Shown: positions 8,731-17,256, counted from the first letter of the stretch. The stretch: 64,000 nt of DNA from Myxococcales bacterium (GCA_016191785.1 JACPVJ010000197.1:62001-126000), one strand, 5' to 3'. Notes: generated by a model not told the origin, from the letters alone. A program made the numbers and translations.

Positions 8731-10458
8731 GTGTCGAAGATCATGAAGTGGGAACCGGAAGACCCGCAGTTCTGGAAAGAGCAAGGCAGCGGTCTGGCCT
8801 GGCGCACCTGTGGCATCACCACCTTCAGCTTGCTGTTCTCGTTCGCGACGTGGTTCGTGATGAGCGCCGTGGTCGTGCGGCTGCCGGCGGTGGGGTTCAA
8901 GTTCACGCAGATGGAGCTCTTCTGGCTCGCCGCCATTCCGGGCTTCGCGTCGGGCATCTTGCGTTTGATCCATTCGTTCTTCATCCCGGTGCTCGGCACC
9001 CGGCCGGTGATCAGCATCGCGACCATCATCAAGATCATCCCCATGGTCTGGCTGGGCTTCGCGGTCCAGGATCTGAACACCAGCTTCTGGACGTTCATGA
9101 CCATCGGCTTCCTCAGCGGGATGGGCGGCGGAGACTTCTCGTCGTACATGCCGTCGACGTCGATCTTCTTCCCCAAGCGGCTCCAGGGGCTCGCGATGGG
9201 AGTGCAAGCCGGCATCGGCAACTTCGGGGTGAGCGTCGTTCAGTTCGTGACGCCTTGGATCATCGGCTTCGCTGCGTTCGGCGCTGCGGTGGGGGGGCCG
9301 CAGGTCTTCACCAAAGGCGACAACGTGAAGGGCGCCATCGCGGTCACCAAAGAGAGCGGTGTGGTTTCGGACGTGGTGGTCAAGAAGCCCGAGCTGGCGG
9401 ACGCGATCGTCGTCACCAAGGAAGGCAACAAGGTCACCAGTGTCACCTTCAAAGAGACGGCGACCGCGAAGGCCATCAAGGAAGACGTGCAGAAGGACGC
9501 CGCGGGCAAAGCCGTCTCGGTCACGCCGACCCAGGGCCTGAAGGTCGAGGTGACGAAGAACCCGGCCGGCGCCATCACCGACGTGGCGGTCAAGAGCGTG
9601 GTCAAGAAGGGGATGTGGCTGCAGAACGCGGCCTTCTGGTACATCCCGTGTCTGCTCTTGGCGTTCGTGCTCTCCGTGGTGTTCCTGAGGAGCATCGGCA
9701 GCCTGAAGGGGCGAGGCTTCAAGGGGCAGTTCGAGATCCTGTCGAGCAAGAACCGCGCGCGGACCCACACCTGGAACTGCACCATCACGTACATCTGCTC
9801 CTTCGGTTCGTTCTCAGGGTACGCGGCCGCGTTCCCGGTCATGATCAAGACCATCTACGGCGGCTTCGACGGCGGTCCCGATCCGCTGAAGTACGCCTTC
9901 TTGGGCCCGCTGATCGGTGGGCTGGTTCGTGCGCTCACGGGCCCGGTTTGGGACAAGTGGGGCGGCAGCATCGGGATGCAATGGACCACGGTCGGACAGA
10001 TCCTCGGCTGCGGGTACCTGGTCTTCGGCGGCTACCTCACGCCCACCAGCGTCGACCAGTTCTCAGGGTTCCTAGCGGGCATGCTGTGGATCTTCCTGAT
10101 GACCGGCATCAACAACGCCGCGACGTTCCGCCAGTACCCCATCGTCTTCGCGTACTCTCCCGGCAAGGGCGCCCAGATGCTGGGCTGGACCGGCGCATGG
10201 GCGGCCTTTGGTCCGTTCATCTTCACGAGCCTGATCGGTGCCGCGATCAGCGCCTATGGCAGCGCCAAGGCGTTCTTCATCGGAGTGGCGGTGTTCTACG
10301 CCTACTCGGCCGCGATCAACTGGTGGTACTACACCCGCAAGGGCGCCGAGCGGGGTGACTGGGGCAACAAGGGCGGCACCTGGTGGGACAAGCTCTCCGA
10401 CGAGGAGAAGGCAAACATCAGGCGCATCGACCTGGAGGCCTCGGCGGCCGCGCGGTGA
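8731..10458 (+). CDS. NarK-type nitrate/nitrite major facilitator with large soluble insertion
   Basis: A 575-aa inner-membrane protein of the MFS nitrate/nitrite porter type. Residues 25-185 hold about six membrane segments with the substrate-site arginine region GILRLIHSF (Arg78) and a Gly-rich GIGNFGVSVVQ segment like the nitrate signature. Residues about 190-295 are a hydrophilic, Val/Lys/Thr-rich insertion with beta-strand character, unusual for the family (normally about 450 aa). The remaining helices follow from 297. The likely role is nitrate import or nitrate/nitrite exchange for the reductase encoded downstream. The GTG at 8731 has GGTGAAAGG upstream; an ATG at 8743 is the alternative. 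Its stop overlaps the next gene by 4 bp. Confidence 0.85.
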   Translation: MSKIMKWEPEDPQFWKEQGSGLAWRTCGITTFSLLFSFATWFVMSAVVVRLPAVGFKFTQMELFWLAAIPGFASGILRLIHSFFIPVLGTRPVISIATIIKIIPMVWLGFAVQDLNTSFWTFMTIGFLSGMGGGDFSSYMPSTSIFFPKRLQGLAMGVQAGIGNFGVSVVQFVTPWIIGFAAFGAAVGGPQVFTKGDNVKGAIAVTKESGVVSDVVVKKPELADAIVVTKEGNKVTSVTFKETATAKAIKEDVQKDAAGKAVSVTPTQGLKVEVTKNPAGAITDVAVKSVVKKGMWLQNAAFWYIPCLLLAFVLSVVFLRSIGSLKGRGFKGQFEILSSKNRARTHTWNCTITYICSFGSFSGYAAAFPVMIKTIYGGFDGGPDPLKYAFLGPLIGGLVRALTGPVWDKWGGSIGMQWTTVGQILGCGYLVFGGYLTPTSVDQFSGFLAGMLWIFLMTGINNAATFRQYPIVFAYSPGKGAQMLGWTGAWAAFGPFIFTSLIGAAISAYGSAKAFFIGVAVFYAYSAAINWWYYTRKGAERGDWGNKGGTWWDKLSDEEKANIRRIDLEASAAAR

Positions 10459-10667
10459 TCGAGCGGCTCGACCTGTTCGTCACGCTCCTGGGCATCGCCT
10501 ACGGGGGGGTGTTGGTCTGGGCGTTCTTCGTGAGCAACGCGTTCACCGAGGCGATGCGGATCGACGCCCTCTTGCTTCCCAGGCCTTCGGCCTCGACGCG
10601 CCCGCTGAACCTGGCGGCCGGCATCCTGGTGGCCGGCTACTCTGCGTACTCGTTGATCGCAGGCTGA
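10455..10667 (+). CDS. Small two-helix membrane protein in the nitrate operon
   Basis: A 70-aa protein with a GTG start in a GTGA overlap with the NarK stop, implying translational coupling. It has two hydrophobic segments (about residues 8-28 and 52-68) joined by a short loop containing MRIDALLLPRPSAST. No known family is recognised. Its place between two nitrate carriers suggests a small accessory or stabilising subunit of a carrier, but that is inference. Codon use is like the flanking genes. Confidence 0.7.
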   Translation: MIERLDLFVTLLGIAYGGVLVWAFFVSNAFTEAMRIDALLLPRPSASTRPLNLAAGILVAGYSAYSLIAG

Positions 10668-10772
10668 GCCGATCACGTTTCCGCTCCATCCAGGGCGGGT
10701 CTCTGCTAGGAAGCGCGCAAGGATTGCCGCGATGGTTCGCCTTTGGCGTCTCGTGGCGCTCCCGTTGCGCGA

Positions 10773-12260
10773 ATGACCGAACGCCGTCAAGCCTACATCG
10801 CTCTCAGCATGAGCACGCTGGCGTTCACCGTCTGCTTTGCAGCGTGGATGCTGAACGGCGTGCTGGTCACCTTCCTGTCCGACAACGGGGTGTTCCGTTG
10901 GACCGGCAGCCAGATGGGTACGCTGATCGGCATCCCGGTGCTGACCGGGTCGGTGCTCCGCCTGCCCATCGGCGTGCTGACCGATCGGTACGGCGGGCGG
11001 CCGGTGTTCACCGGCCTCTTGCTGGTGGCGGCGGCGCCGATGTTCTTCCTCGGCTCGGTCAATGGGTATTGGAGCTTCCTCTTGTGCAGCCTGGGGTTCG
11101 GCTCGATCGGCGCGGGCTTCGCGGTGGGCATCGCCTTCACCTCGGTCTGGTTCCCGAAGCACCAGCAGGGCACGGCGATGGGCATCTTCGGCGCCGGGAA
11201 CGCGGGCGCGGCAGTCACCACCATGGGTGCCCCCTCGCTCTTGCGCTGGCTGACCCGCGGCGGCACCGAGCTCGATGCCTGGCGCATGCTGCCCAAGATG
11301 TACGCCGCTGTGCTCGTCCTGATGGCGGTGGTGTTCTACCTCACGACCACCAACCGCCTGCCCGAGGGGGCGGTGGGCAAGCGCCTGGGCGACATGCTCT
11401 CGCCGCTCAAGAGCACGCGAGTCTGGCGCTTCGGCCTGTACTACTTCCTGGTGTTCGGCGGCTTCGTGGCTCTCGCGCAGTGGCTGGTGCCCTACTACAC
11501 CAACGTGTACTCGATGTCGCTGGTCACGGCCGGGCTGATGACCTCGATCTTCTCGGGCCCCTCGGGCGTGATCCGCGCCCTCGGCGGCTGGCTCAGCGAC
11601 CGCTTCGGCGCCCGCGCCGTCACCTTCTGGGTGCTGGTGATCACCGCGACCTGCTGCGCGCTCTTGTTCTTCCCCAAGATGGACGTCGAGTCGCCCGGGC
11701 GCGGGGTGATGGCAACCCGCGCGGGAACCGTCACAGCCGTCAGCACCGATTCGGTGCGCGTGGGTGAGACGGACTACCCGCTGAAGGTGATGCCGCAGTC
11801 CGCCAAGCGCGTGTTCAGCGACAGCGAGCTGGTGGTGATGCCGGTCATCCACTCGTGGCACGAGCCAGCGGTCAAGGCGGGTGACACCGTGGTCAAGCGC
11901 CAGCTTCTGGCGCGCGGCGTGACGCACATCTACTTCCAGGCCAACGTCTGGATCTTCACGGTGCTGGTGTTCGTGATCGGCATCTCGATGGGCATCGGCA
12001 AGGCATCGGTGTATCGCTACATCGCCGATTTCTTCCCCAAGAACGTGGGCGTGGTGGGCGGCACGGTGGGGGTGATCGGCGGCCTCGGCGGCTTCTTCTG
12101 CCCGGTGTTGTTCGGGTACTTGCTGGACACCATCGGCCTGTGGACCACCACCTGGATGGCCCTCTTCGCGACCGGAGTGGTGTGCATCTTGTGGCTGGCG
12201 GTCGCGGTCCGCGTGCGGGCGGCGAAGGGCGGCGAGGCCCAGGACCCAGCCGGGAACTGA
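10773..12260 (+). CDS. NarK-type nitrate/nitrite major facilitator with beta-rich insertion
   Basis: A 495-aa MFS protein. TM1 holds FAAWMLNGV, a substrate-site arginine lies in GSVLRLPIGVLTDRYGGRP (about residues 59-77), and GIFGAGNAGAAVTT (about 138-151) is a clear nitrate-signature motif. Arg268 in SGVIRALGGWLSDRFG fits the second conserved arginine. Between helices at about 305-390 is an 85-residue hydrophilic insertion with short strands and the segment KAGDTVVKRQLLARG, which resembles a barrel-sandwich (lipoyl-like) half motif without a modifiable lysine context. It is likely a nitrate/nitrite carrier. The upstream in-frame ATG at 10743 would add a non-hydrophobic tail, so 10773 is preferred. 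Confidence 0.85.
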   Translation: MTERRQAYIALSMSTLAFTVCFAAWMLNGVLVTFLSDNGVFRWTGSQMGTLIGIPVLTGSVLRLPIGVLTDRYGGRPVFTGLLLVAAAPMFFLGSVNGYWSFLLCSLGFGSIGAGFAVGIAFTSVWFPKHQQGTAMGIFGAGNAGAAVTTMGAPSLLRWLTRGGTELDAWRMLPKMYAAVLVLMAVVFYLTTTNRLPEGAVGKRLGDMLSPLKSTRVWRFGLYYFLVFGGFVALAQWLVPYYTNVYSMSLVTAGLMTSIFSGPSGVIRALGGWLSDRFGARAVTFWVLVITATCCALLFFPKMDVESPGRGVMATRAGTVTAVSTDSVRVGETDYPLKVMPQSAKRVFSDSELVVMPVIHSWHEPAVKAGDTVVKRQLLARGVTHIYFQANVWIFTVLVFVIGISMGIGKASVYRYIADFFPKNVGVVGGTVGVIGGLGGFFCPVLFGYLLDTIGLWTTTWMALFATGVVCILWLAVAVRVRAAKGGEAQDPAGN

Positions 12261-12303
12261 GCCCGCTTGCCCGGGCCCGGGGCGGGTGGCACCCTCGCGG
12301 GGC

Positions 12304-14073
12304 ATGCCCGCCCGCGCGCCCGTGGCCACGGCCGGAAGGACACTACGCGACGCGATCTCTCGCTGGGGGCTCGCACCGCTGTCGGGCTCCGAGCCGAGCG
12401 ACGCCGTCTTCCGATGGCTGGTGGGTCTGCGCTGGATCGCCGTCTTCGGCGTCGCCCTGGTGCTGGGCGTGACCGGTCCCCTCCTCGGCCTGCTTCCGGC
12501 GGGGTCGAGATCCGCGCTCTGGACGGTGCTCGCGGGGCTGGCGTTCTACAACACCGCACTCACCCTCCTCGGCCAGAGCTCGGGGGTGCCTTGGCTGACG
12601 CACTTCGCGGGCCAGATCGTGGCCGACTGCCTGGCGCTCGCCGCCTTCGTGCATTTTTCGGGCGGTGTCGAGAACCCGTTCCTGTCGCTCTTCGTGCTCC
12701 ACATCATCAACGCCAACATCGTGCTCCGACCCCGACCTGCATCGGCGCTCTCGCTGGTTGCGGTCGCGCTCGCCATGGCGGTCGTCATCGGGGAAGGGTC
12801 GGGCTGGCTCCCCCACTACTGTTTGCGCGAGGCCGAGGCCGACTGCATCGCCAGGAGCCTCAGCCCCTGGTCGCTGGGGGTGCTCGGGGGTCTCGGGCTG
12901 ATGCTGGGGTCGAGCTCGTACATCGCGCGCTACCTGACGGCGCGACTGCACGACAGCGAGGAGCGCCTGGCGACCACCGTCGACGACCTCTCGCTCGAGA
13001 AAGAGCGGCTGGCCGAGACGCGGGCGACCATCGAGCTCGAGCGCTCGCGCCTGCAGGCGATCATCGACTGCATGGGCGACGCGGTCACCTTCTCGGATCC
13101 CGAGGGTCGATTGCTCTTGAGCAACGACCGCGCCAAAGAGCTCAGGCGGGGCGGCGACGACCCGTTCGGGCCCGAGTCGCTGACCGCGGTGTTCGACTCG
13201 GTCGCCCAGGGGCGCGAGGCGGTGGCACAGCCCGCCTTCCAGCGGGGCGGGCGAAGCTACGAAGCGACCTGCGCCGTCGTGCGCGACCATCACGAGGCTC
13301 CGCTCGGCCTGGTTACCGTCACCCGCGACATCACGGACCGCCTGGCGCTCGAGCGTCACCTGATGCACGACGAGCGCATGGCGGTAGTGGGCAAGATCGC
13401 CGCGGCGGTCGCCCACGAGATCAACAACCCGATCGGCGTGGTCTCGCTCTATGCGCAGCATGCGCTGGCCAAGCTGCCTCCGGGCAGCCCGATCGAGAAG
13501 CACCTCGAGACGATCCGGCGCAACGCCGAGAGCTGCCGCAAGATCACCGGAGACCTCTTGCAGCTGGCGCGCCCACGCACTCCCGAGCACGCCCTGGTCG
13601 ACCTGCGCTTGCTCTGCAAGGACGTCGCCCAATCGGTCGAGCCGGTGGCCGCCAAGTACGGCGTGGTGGTGGCGGACGAGAGCCGCGCCAACGCCGCGCC
13701 GCTCTGGGCCGAAGGCGACGCGGGCCAGCTGCGCCAGGCGGTGCTCAACCTGGCGCTGAACGCCATCGAGGCCTCGCAAGAGGGCGACCGGGTCTCGCTT
13801 CGCGCCTACGAGACCCAGGACCGCGACGTGACCGCGCGGGTGGTCGAGGTCAGCGACACCGGCAGCGGCATCGAGCCCGACCAGCTGGCGCAGATCTTCC
13901 AGCCCTTTTTCACCACCAAGCCCGCGGGGACGGGCCTCGGCCTCGCGGTCGCGGACAACATCGTGAAGGGTCACAACGGCCGCATGACCGTGGACAGCGA
14001 AGAGAATCGCGGCACCACCTTCCGCATCCTCTTGCCGAGCGCTCCTGCCCGCGCCATGGAAGGCGGAGCGTGA
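12304..14073 (+). CDS. RegB-like membrane sensor histidine kinase
   Basis: A 589-aa kinase. Residues 35-215 form a six-helix membrane domain opening with RWLVGLRWIAVFG, as in RegB/PrrB. Between helices lies GGVENPF (120-126), an exact match to the GGxxNPF heptapeptide that binds ubiquinone in RegB. A coiled coil (215-250) and a PAS-like domain (about 252-345) follow. The kinase core has the H-box AVAHEINNP (His371), then N, G1 (DTGSGIEPD), F (FFTTK) and G2 (GTGLGLAV) boxes. The four-bp GTGA overlap with the next gene makes it the obvious partner of that regulator. I infer that it senses the redox state of the quinone pool. The RegB redox-active cysteine is not present next to its H-box. Confidence 0.88.
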   Translation: MPARAPVATAGRTLRDAISRWGLAPLSGSEPSDAVFRWLVGLRWIAVFGVALVLGVTGPLLGLLPAGSRSALWTVLAGLAFYNTALTLLGQSSGVPWLTHFAGQIVADCLALAAFVHFSGGVENPFLSLFVLHIINANIVLRPRPASALSLVAVALAMAVVIGEGSGWLPHYCLREAEADCIARSLSPWSLGVLGGLGLMLGSSSYIARYLTARLHDSEERLATTVDDLSLEKERLAETRATIELERSRLQAIIDCMGDAVTFSDPEGRLLLSNDRAKELRRGGDDPFGPESLTAVFDSVAQGREAVAQPAFQRGGRSYEATCAVVRDHHEAPLGLVTVTRDITDRLALERHLMHDERMAVVGKIAAAVAHEINNPIGVVSLYAQHALAKLPPGSPIEKHLETIRRNAESCRKITGDLLQLARPRTPEHALVDLRLLCKDVAQSVEPVAAKYGVVVADESRANAAPLWAEGDAGQLRQAVLNLALNAIEASQEGDRVSLRAYETQDRDVTARVVEVSDTGSGIEPDQLAQIFQPFFTTKPAGTGLGLAVADNIVKGHNGRMTVDSEENRGTTFRILLPSAPARAMEGGA

Positions 14074-16244
14074 CCGAAACCCGGGTCCTGGTCGTCGACG
14101 ACAACCGCGACATGGCGGACGGCATCGCCATGCTCCTCGGCGAGCTCCCGCTCAGCGTCGAGGTGGCCTATTCGGCAGGCGAGGCCCTGACCGAGCTGCA
14201 GCACCACGAGTACGCGCTGGTCTTGAGCGACATCCGTATGCCGTACATGAACGGGGTCGAGCTCTTGGCCGAGATCCGGCAGCGCTGGCCACGCACACGG
14301 GTCGTCCTGATCACCGCCTTCGGCAGCATCGACTCGGCGGTCGAGGCGATGAAAGAGGGCGCGAGCGACTATCTGACCAAGCCCTTCGACAACGCCGCCT
14401 TGGTCGAGGTGGTCGAGCGGAACCTGGCGGCGGCCAAGACCGATGACGAGTTCGACGTGCCCGCGGTGGTGGCGGCGGTCGCCGCCCGCCTGTCTCCGGA
14501 CGATCTGTTCGGCAGCTTGACGGATGCGCTCGAGACGCTTCGGGGCGCGGCGGGCGCTGACGACTGCGAGCTTTTCTTGACCGAGCCCGACGGCAAGGAC
14601 GTCTTGCTCTCGGTGTGGGTCGGCCTCGACGGTGAGGCGCTGATCGAGCGTACGCGCTTCGAGCCGGGCTCGGGGTACCCCGGTATCGTGACGGCCACCG
14701 GAGCCTCGCTCTTCAAGCAGGGCGACCTGGCGGACGACCCGCGCTACCTCCGCCATCGGGTGCTCGGCGCAGGGATCAAGTCCTATGCGTGCGCGCCCCT
14801 CAGCGAGCCTCGCGGTTCCTTCGGCTCGATCCACATGCTCTCGCGCCGGGCCGATTTCCCTGCGCACCGGGCGGTCGAGCTCCTCGAACAGGCCGCGGTG
14901 CCCATCGCCAGCGCGGTGCGCGCGGGGCTCTCGGCCCTGCGCCAGTCCATCGACGAGGCCTGCGCGCCCCACGAGGCCGGCTCGCCGGCGCAGCTCAGGG
15001 AGTTGCTCGAGTGCATTCGCAAGAGCGCCGACGCCAGCTATGGCAGCATCGCGCTCGTCGATCCCGAGACCGGCCTGCCTTCGCGAGTGGTGTCGAGCGG
15101 CCCCGCCACGCTGCTCTGCGCCCACGCCGAGGCGGGGGCCTGGGCCGAGTGCCCGTCGGTGCTCGACGGCCACGGGTTCGCGGCGGATCGCGGGCGGCGC
15201 GCGTGGCCGGTCCCTTGTCGGCGCGGCGTCCCGCGACGCGTGGTCAGCCCCTGCTGCCTGCCGCTGATGGAAAACGGCCGCTTTCACGGGCTGGTCACCC
15301 TCGATCTGGGTCGCAAGGGCGAGGCCAACGCCAGCGCCGGCCTGGTGCCGCTGCTGGTGATGTCCCAGCAGGCGGCCATCCACCTGGCCAGCAACCACCC
15401 GGGGCTGAAGCTGGACCCGAAGAGCGACGGTCTGGTCGCCTCGGGGCCGCCCGCGCCAGAGCTCGAGCTCCGCTGCCTCGGCCCGTTCGAGGTGGTGCAG
15501 CGCGGCACCCTGGTGGCTGCGGAGCAGTTCCCCCGCAGCAAGGCCCTCGGCTTGCTCAAGCTCCTGGCGCTCAAGGCCGGCACGCCGCTGAGCAAAGACT
15601 ACTTGATCGACCAGCTCTGGCCGGACGCCGACCCGACCAGCGGCGCCAACCGCCTGCACGGGGTGGTGCACGCGCTCCGGTCGGTGATCGAGCCGCACCG
15701 CGCCGAGCGCAACTGGACGTACGTGCGCAATCGCGGCGAGCTCTACTACCTCGATCTGGAAGCGCCGCTCGAGATCGATCTCTTGCGGTATCGCAAGCTC
15801 TCGAGCCAGGGCATGCGAGCGATCCACGACCCGACCCCCGAAGCGGTCGACGCGCTCGAGCGCGCCGTGGCCCTGTACCGCGGCGAGCTGTTCGGCGACG
15901 AGCCCTACGCCGAGTGGTGCGAGCTCGAACGCCGAGAGCTCGCAGAGCAACAAGTGACGTTGCTCGAACGGTTGGCCGGGGTCCACGCCGAGCGGGGCAA
16001 CGGCGAGCGTGCGCTCGAGCTCATGCGCCGTGCGGTGCGCGTGGCGCCGTATCGGGAAGACTTGCTGATCGCGCTGCTCGACCTCCTGGTCCACCTGGGC
16101 CGGCCCGGCGAAGCGCGCACGCAGTACGACGAGTTCCGCAAGATCCTCGAGCGCGAGCTCGGGGCCCAGCCCTCGCGGGAGCTCGAAGAGTTCCAGCGCC
16201 GGGCCTTCCGCGTCTCGAGCCGCCCTCCGGCCGCGCTGCGCTGA
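14070..16244 (+). CDS. Response regulator with GAF-like region and SARP-type (wHTH-BTAD) output
   Basis: A 724-aa protein. The receiver domain (1-120) has Asp10/Asp11, phospho-acceptor Asp54 (SDIRMP), Thr82 and Lys104. Residues about 125-445 look like two GAF-type domains separated by a helix. From about 463 an OmpR-type winged helix begins (LRCLGPFEV, LLKLLALKAG), followed by a helical BTAD/TPR domain (about 565-715; ALYRGELFGDEPY, LERELGAQPSRELEEFQ). The wHTH-BTAD pair defines SARP activators, which bind 11-bp-spaced direct heptamers. Such sites lie before three nitrate units in this window. It starts at GTG 14070, overlapping the kinase stop. SARP outputs fused to a receiver are uncommon outside actinobacteria. 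Confidence 0.88.
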   Translation: MTETRVLVVDDNRDMADGIAMLLGELPLSVEVAYSAGEALTELQHHEYALVLSDIRMPYMNGVELLAEIRQRWPRTRVVLITAFGSIDSAVEAMKEGASDYLTKPFDNAALVEVVERNLAAAKTDDEFDVPAVVAAVAARLSPDDLFGSLTDALETLRGAAGADDCELFLTEPDGKDVLLSVWVGLDGEALIERTRFEPGSGYPGIVTATGASLFKQGDLADDPRYLRHRVLGAGIKSYACAPLSEPRGSFGSIHMLSRRADFPAHRAVELLEQAAVPIASAVRAGLSALRQSIDEACAPHEAGSPAQLRELLECIRKSADASYGSIALVDPETGLPSRVVSSGPATLLCAHAEAGAWAECPSVLDGHGFAADRGRRAWPVPCRRGVPRRVVSPCCLPLMENGRFHGLVTLDLGRKGEANASAGLVPLLVMSQQAAIHLASNHPGLKLDPKSDGLVASGPPAPELELRCLGPFEVVQRGTLVAAEQFPRSKALGLLKLLALKAGTPLSKDYLIDQLWPDADPTSGANRLHGVVHALRSVIEPHRAERNWTYVRNRGELYYLDLEAPLEIDLLRYRKLSSQGMRAIHDPTPEAVDALERAVALYRGELFGDEPYAEWCELERRELAEQQVTLLERLAGVHAERGNGERALELMRRAVRVAPYREDLLIALLDLLVHLGRPGEARTQYDEFRKILERELGAQPSRELEEFQRRAFRVSSRPPAALR

Positions 16245-16249
16245 AAGGC

Positions 16250-16261
16250 TGACATCCGTCA
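16250..16261. promoter_or_regulatory. FNR/FixK-like inverted repeat TGAC-N4-GTCA
   Basis: TGACATCCGTCA is a perfect TGAC-N4-GTCA palindrome just after the regulator gene. Its core GACATCCGTCAT recurs upstream of hemerythrin. It lies about 115 bp upstream of the inferred nar transcript start, far for a class II site, so its role is uncertain. Confidence 0.35.
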
Positions 16262-16263
16262 TC

Positions 16264-16281
16264 GGGGCCGCGGACGGCCCC
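16264..16281 (+). terminator. GC hairpin after the kinase-regulator operon
   Basis: GGGGCCG and CGGCCCC (16264-16270 and 16275-16281) form a perfect 7-bp stem with a 4-nt loop, 19 bp after the regulator stop. No strong T-run follows, so termination may be partial. Confidence 0.4.
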
Positions 16282-16332
16282 TATCCTTCGTCCACGACAG
16301 CCCGCCGACGGGCCGGATCGGCCGGTCTGCCC

Positions 16333-16364
16333 GTAAGCCCCGTGTAAGTGCCGGACGGTATGCC
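16333..16364 (+). promoter_or_regulatory. SARP-type operator-promoter B (cytochrome c-narGHJI)
   Basis: Heptamers GTAAGCC (16333) and GTAAGTG (16344) are 11 bp apart; 8 bp later lies TATGCC (16359-16364) as the -10 element. The inferred transcript start is near 16371, about 46 nt before the ATG at 16417, and the leader includes a GGAGG ribosome-binding site at 16405-16409. The spacing matches sites A and C base for base. Confidence 0.65.
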
Positions 16365-16416
16365 CCTCGGAGCCGCGGCGAAACCTGCAGAGTCGCCGCT
16401 CTACGGAGGCCTGACG

Positions 16417-17256
16417 ATGAATCTGAAAACGCTCTGGCGCACGCTCGTGGCGGGCGCCGCTCTGGCCCTGGTTTTCTCGCTCGACATGGGCTCGGCCCAG
16501 GCTGCCGGCGGCGACCAGAAGTTCAACAGCGTGTGCGCCGGCTGCCACAGCATCGGCGGCGGCAAGCGCGTCGGCCCCGATCTCAAGGGCGTGACCGATC
16601 GCCGCAGCGAAGCCTGGCTGCTCAAGTTCATCAAGTCGTCGCAAGCGATGATCAACGCGGGCGACCCCGACGCGGTGAAGGTCTTCAACGAGTACAACAA
16701 GACGCCCATGCCCGACATGGCGCAGTTCTCGGACGCCGACATCAAAGACATCCTCGAGTACATCAAGGGCGGCGGCGGCGGTCCGGCCCCCGCGATGGCA
16801 CCCGCGACGCCGGCAGACATCAAGCTCGGCGGAGAGCTCTTCCAGGGCATCGTTCGCCTGAAGAACGGCGGCGCAGCCTGCAACTCGTGCCACCACGTGA
16901 CCAACGACGCGGTGATCGGCGGCGGCGTGCTGGCCAAGGACCTGACCGAGGTGTTCACTCGCGTCGGCGGAACCGGCGTCGGGGCGATCCTCGGCAAGCC
17001 GCCGTTCCCCGTGATGGAGGCCGCCTACAAAGACGCGCCCATCACCCCGGAAGAGAGCCGCGCTCTCGTCGGCTTCTTGCAAGACGTGGACAAGAAGCGC
17101 GCGATGCAGACCCCGAAAGACTACGGCAACCAGCTGGTCCTGGGCGGCGTCGGCATGTTCGCCGTGCTCATGGGCCTGTACTCGTTCGCCTGGCGCCGCC
17201 GCAAGCCGGGCCCGGTCAACCAAGCCATTTTCGACCGCCAGGTGAAGTCCCAGTAG
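16417..17256 (+). CDS. Membrane-anchored diheme cytochrome c of the nar operon
   Basis: A 279-aa protein with a cleavable-looking signal (to about AQA, residue 29), a first heme site CAGCH (40-44), a second heme site CNSCH (155-159), candidate axial Met residues in KTPMPDM (98 and 101), and a C-terminal membrane helix (about 238-258) followed by a basic tail. It is therefore a periplasmic dicytochrome anchored at its C-terminus. It is the first gene of the nar operon, 56 bp before narG. Such cytochromes precede nitrate reductase genes in some bacteria and may move electrons between the quinone/cytochrome pool and NarI or another oxidoreductase; the exact partner is not shown. The ATG at 16417 has GGAGG 7 bp upstream; the longer ORF from 16348 lacks a signal. 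Confidence 0.9.
   Translation: MNLKTLWRTLVAGAALALVFSLDMGSAQAAGGDQKFNSVCAGCHSIGGGKRVGPDLKGVTDRRSEAWLLKFIKSSQAMINAGDPDAVKVFNEYNKTPMPDMAQFSDADIKDILEYIKGGGGGPAPAMAPATPADIKLGGELFQGIVRLKNGGAACNSCHHVTNDAVIGGGVLAKDLTEVFTRVGGTGVGAILGKPPFPVMEAAYKDAPITPEESRALVGFLQDVDKKRAMQTPKDYGNQLVLGGVGMFAVLMGLYSFAWRRRKPGPVNQAIFDRQVKSQ

Noticed and set aside
12267-14069. Plus-strand frame reading into the response regulator from upstream
   Set aside because: It is the out-of-frame shadow of the kinase gene. The regulator starts at GTG 14070, where the receiver motif begins and where it overlaps the kinase stop.
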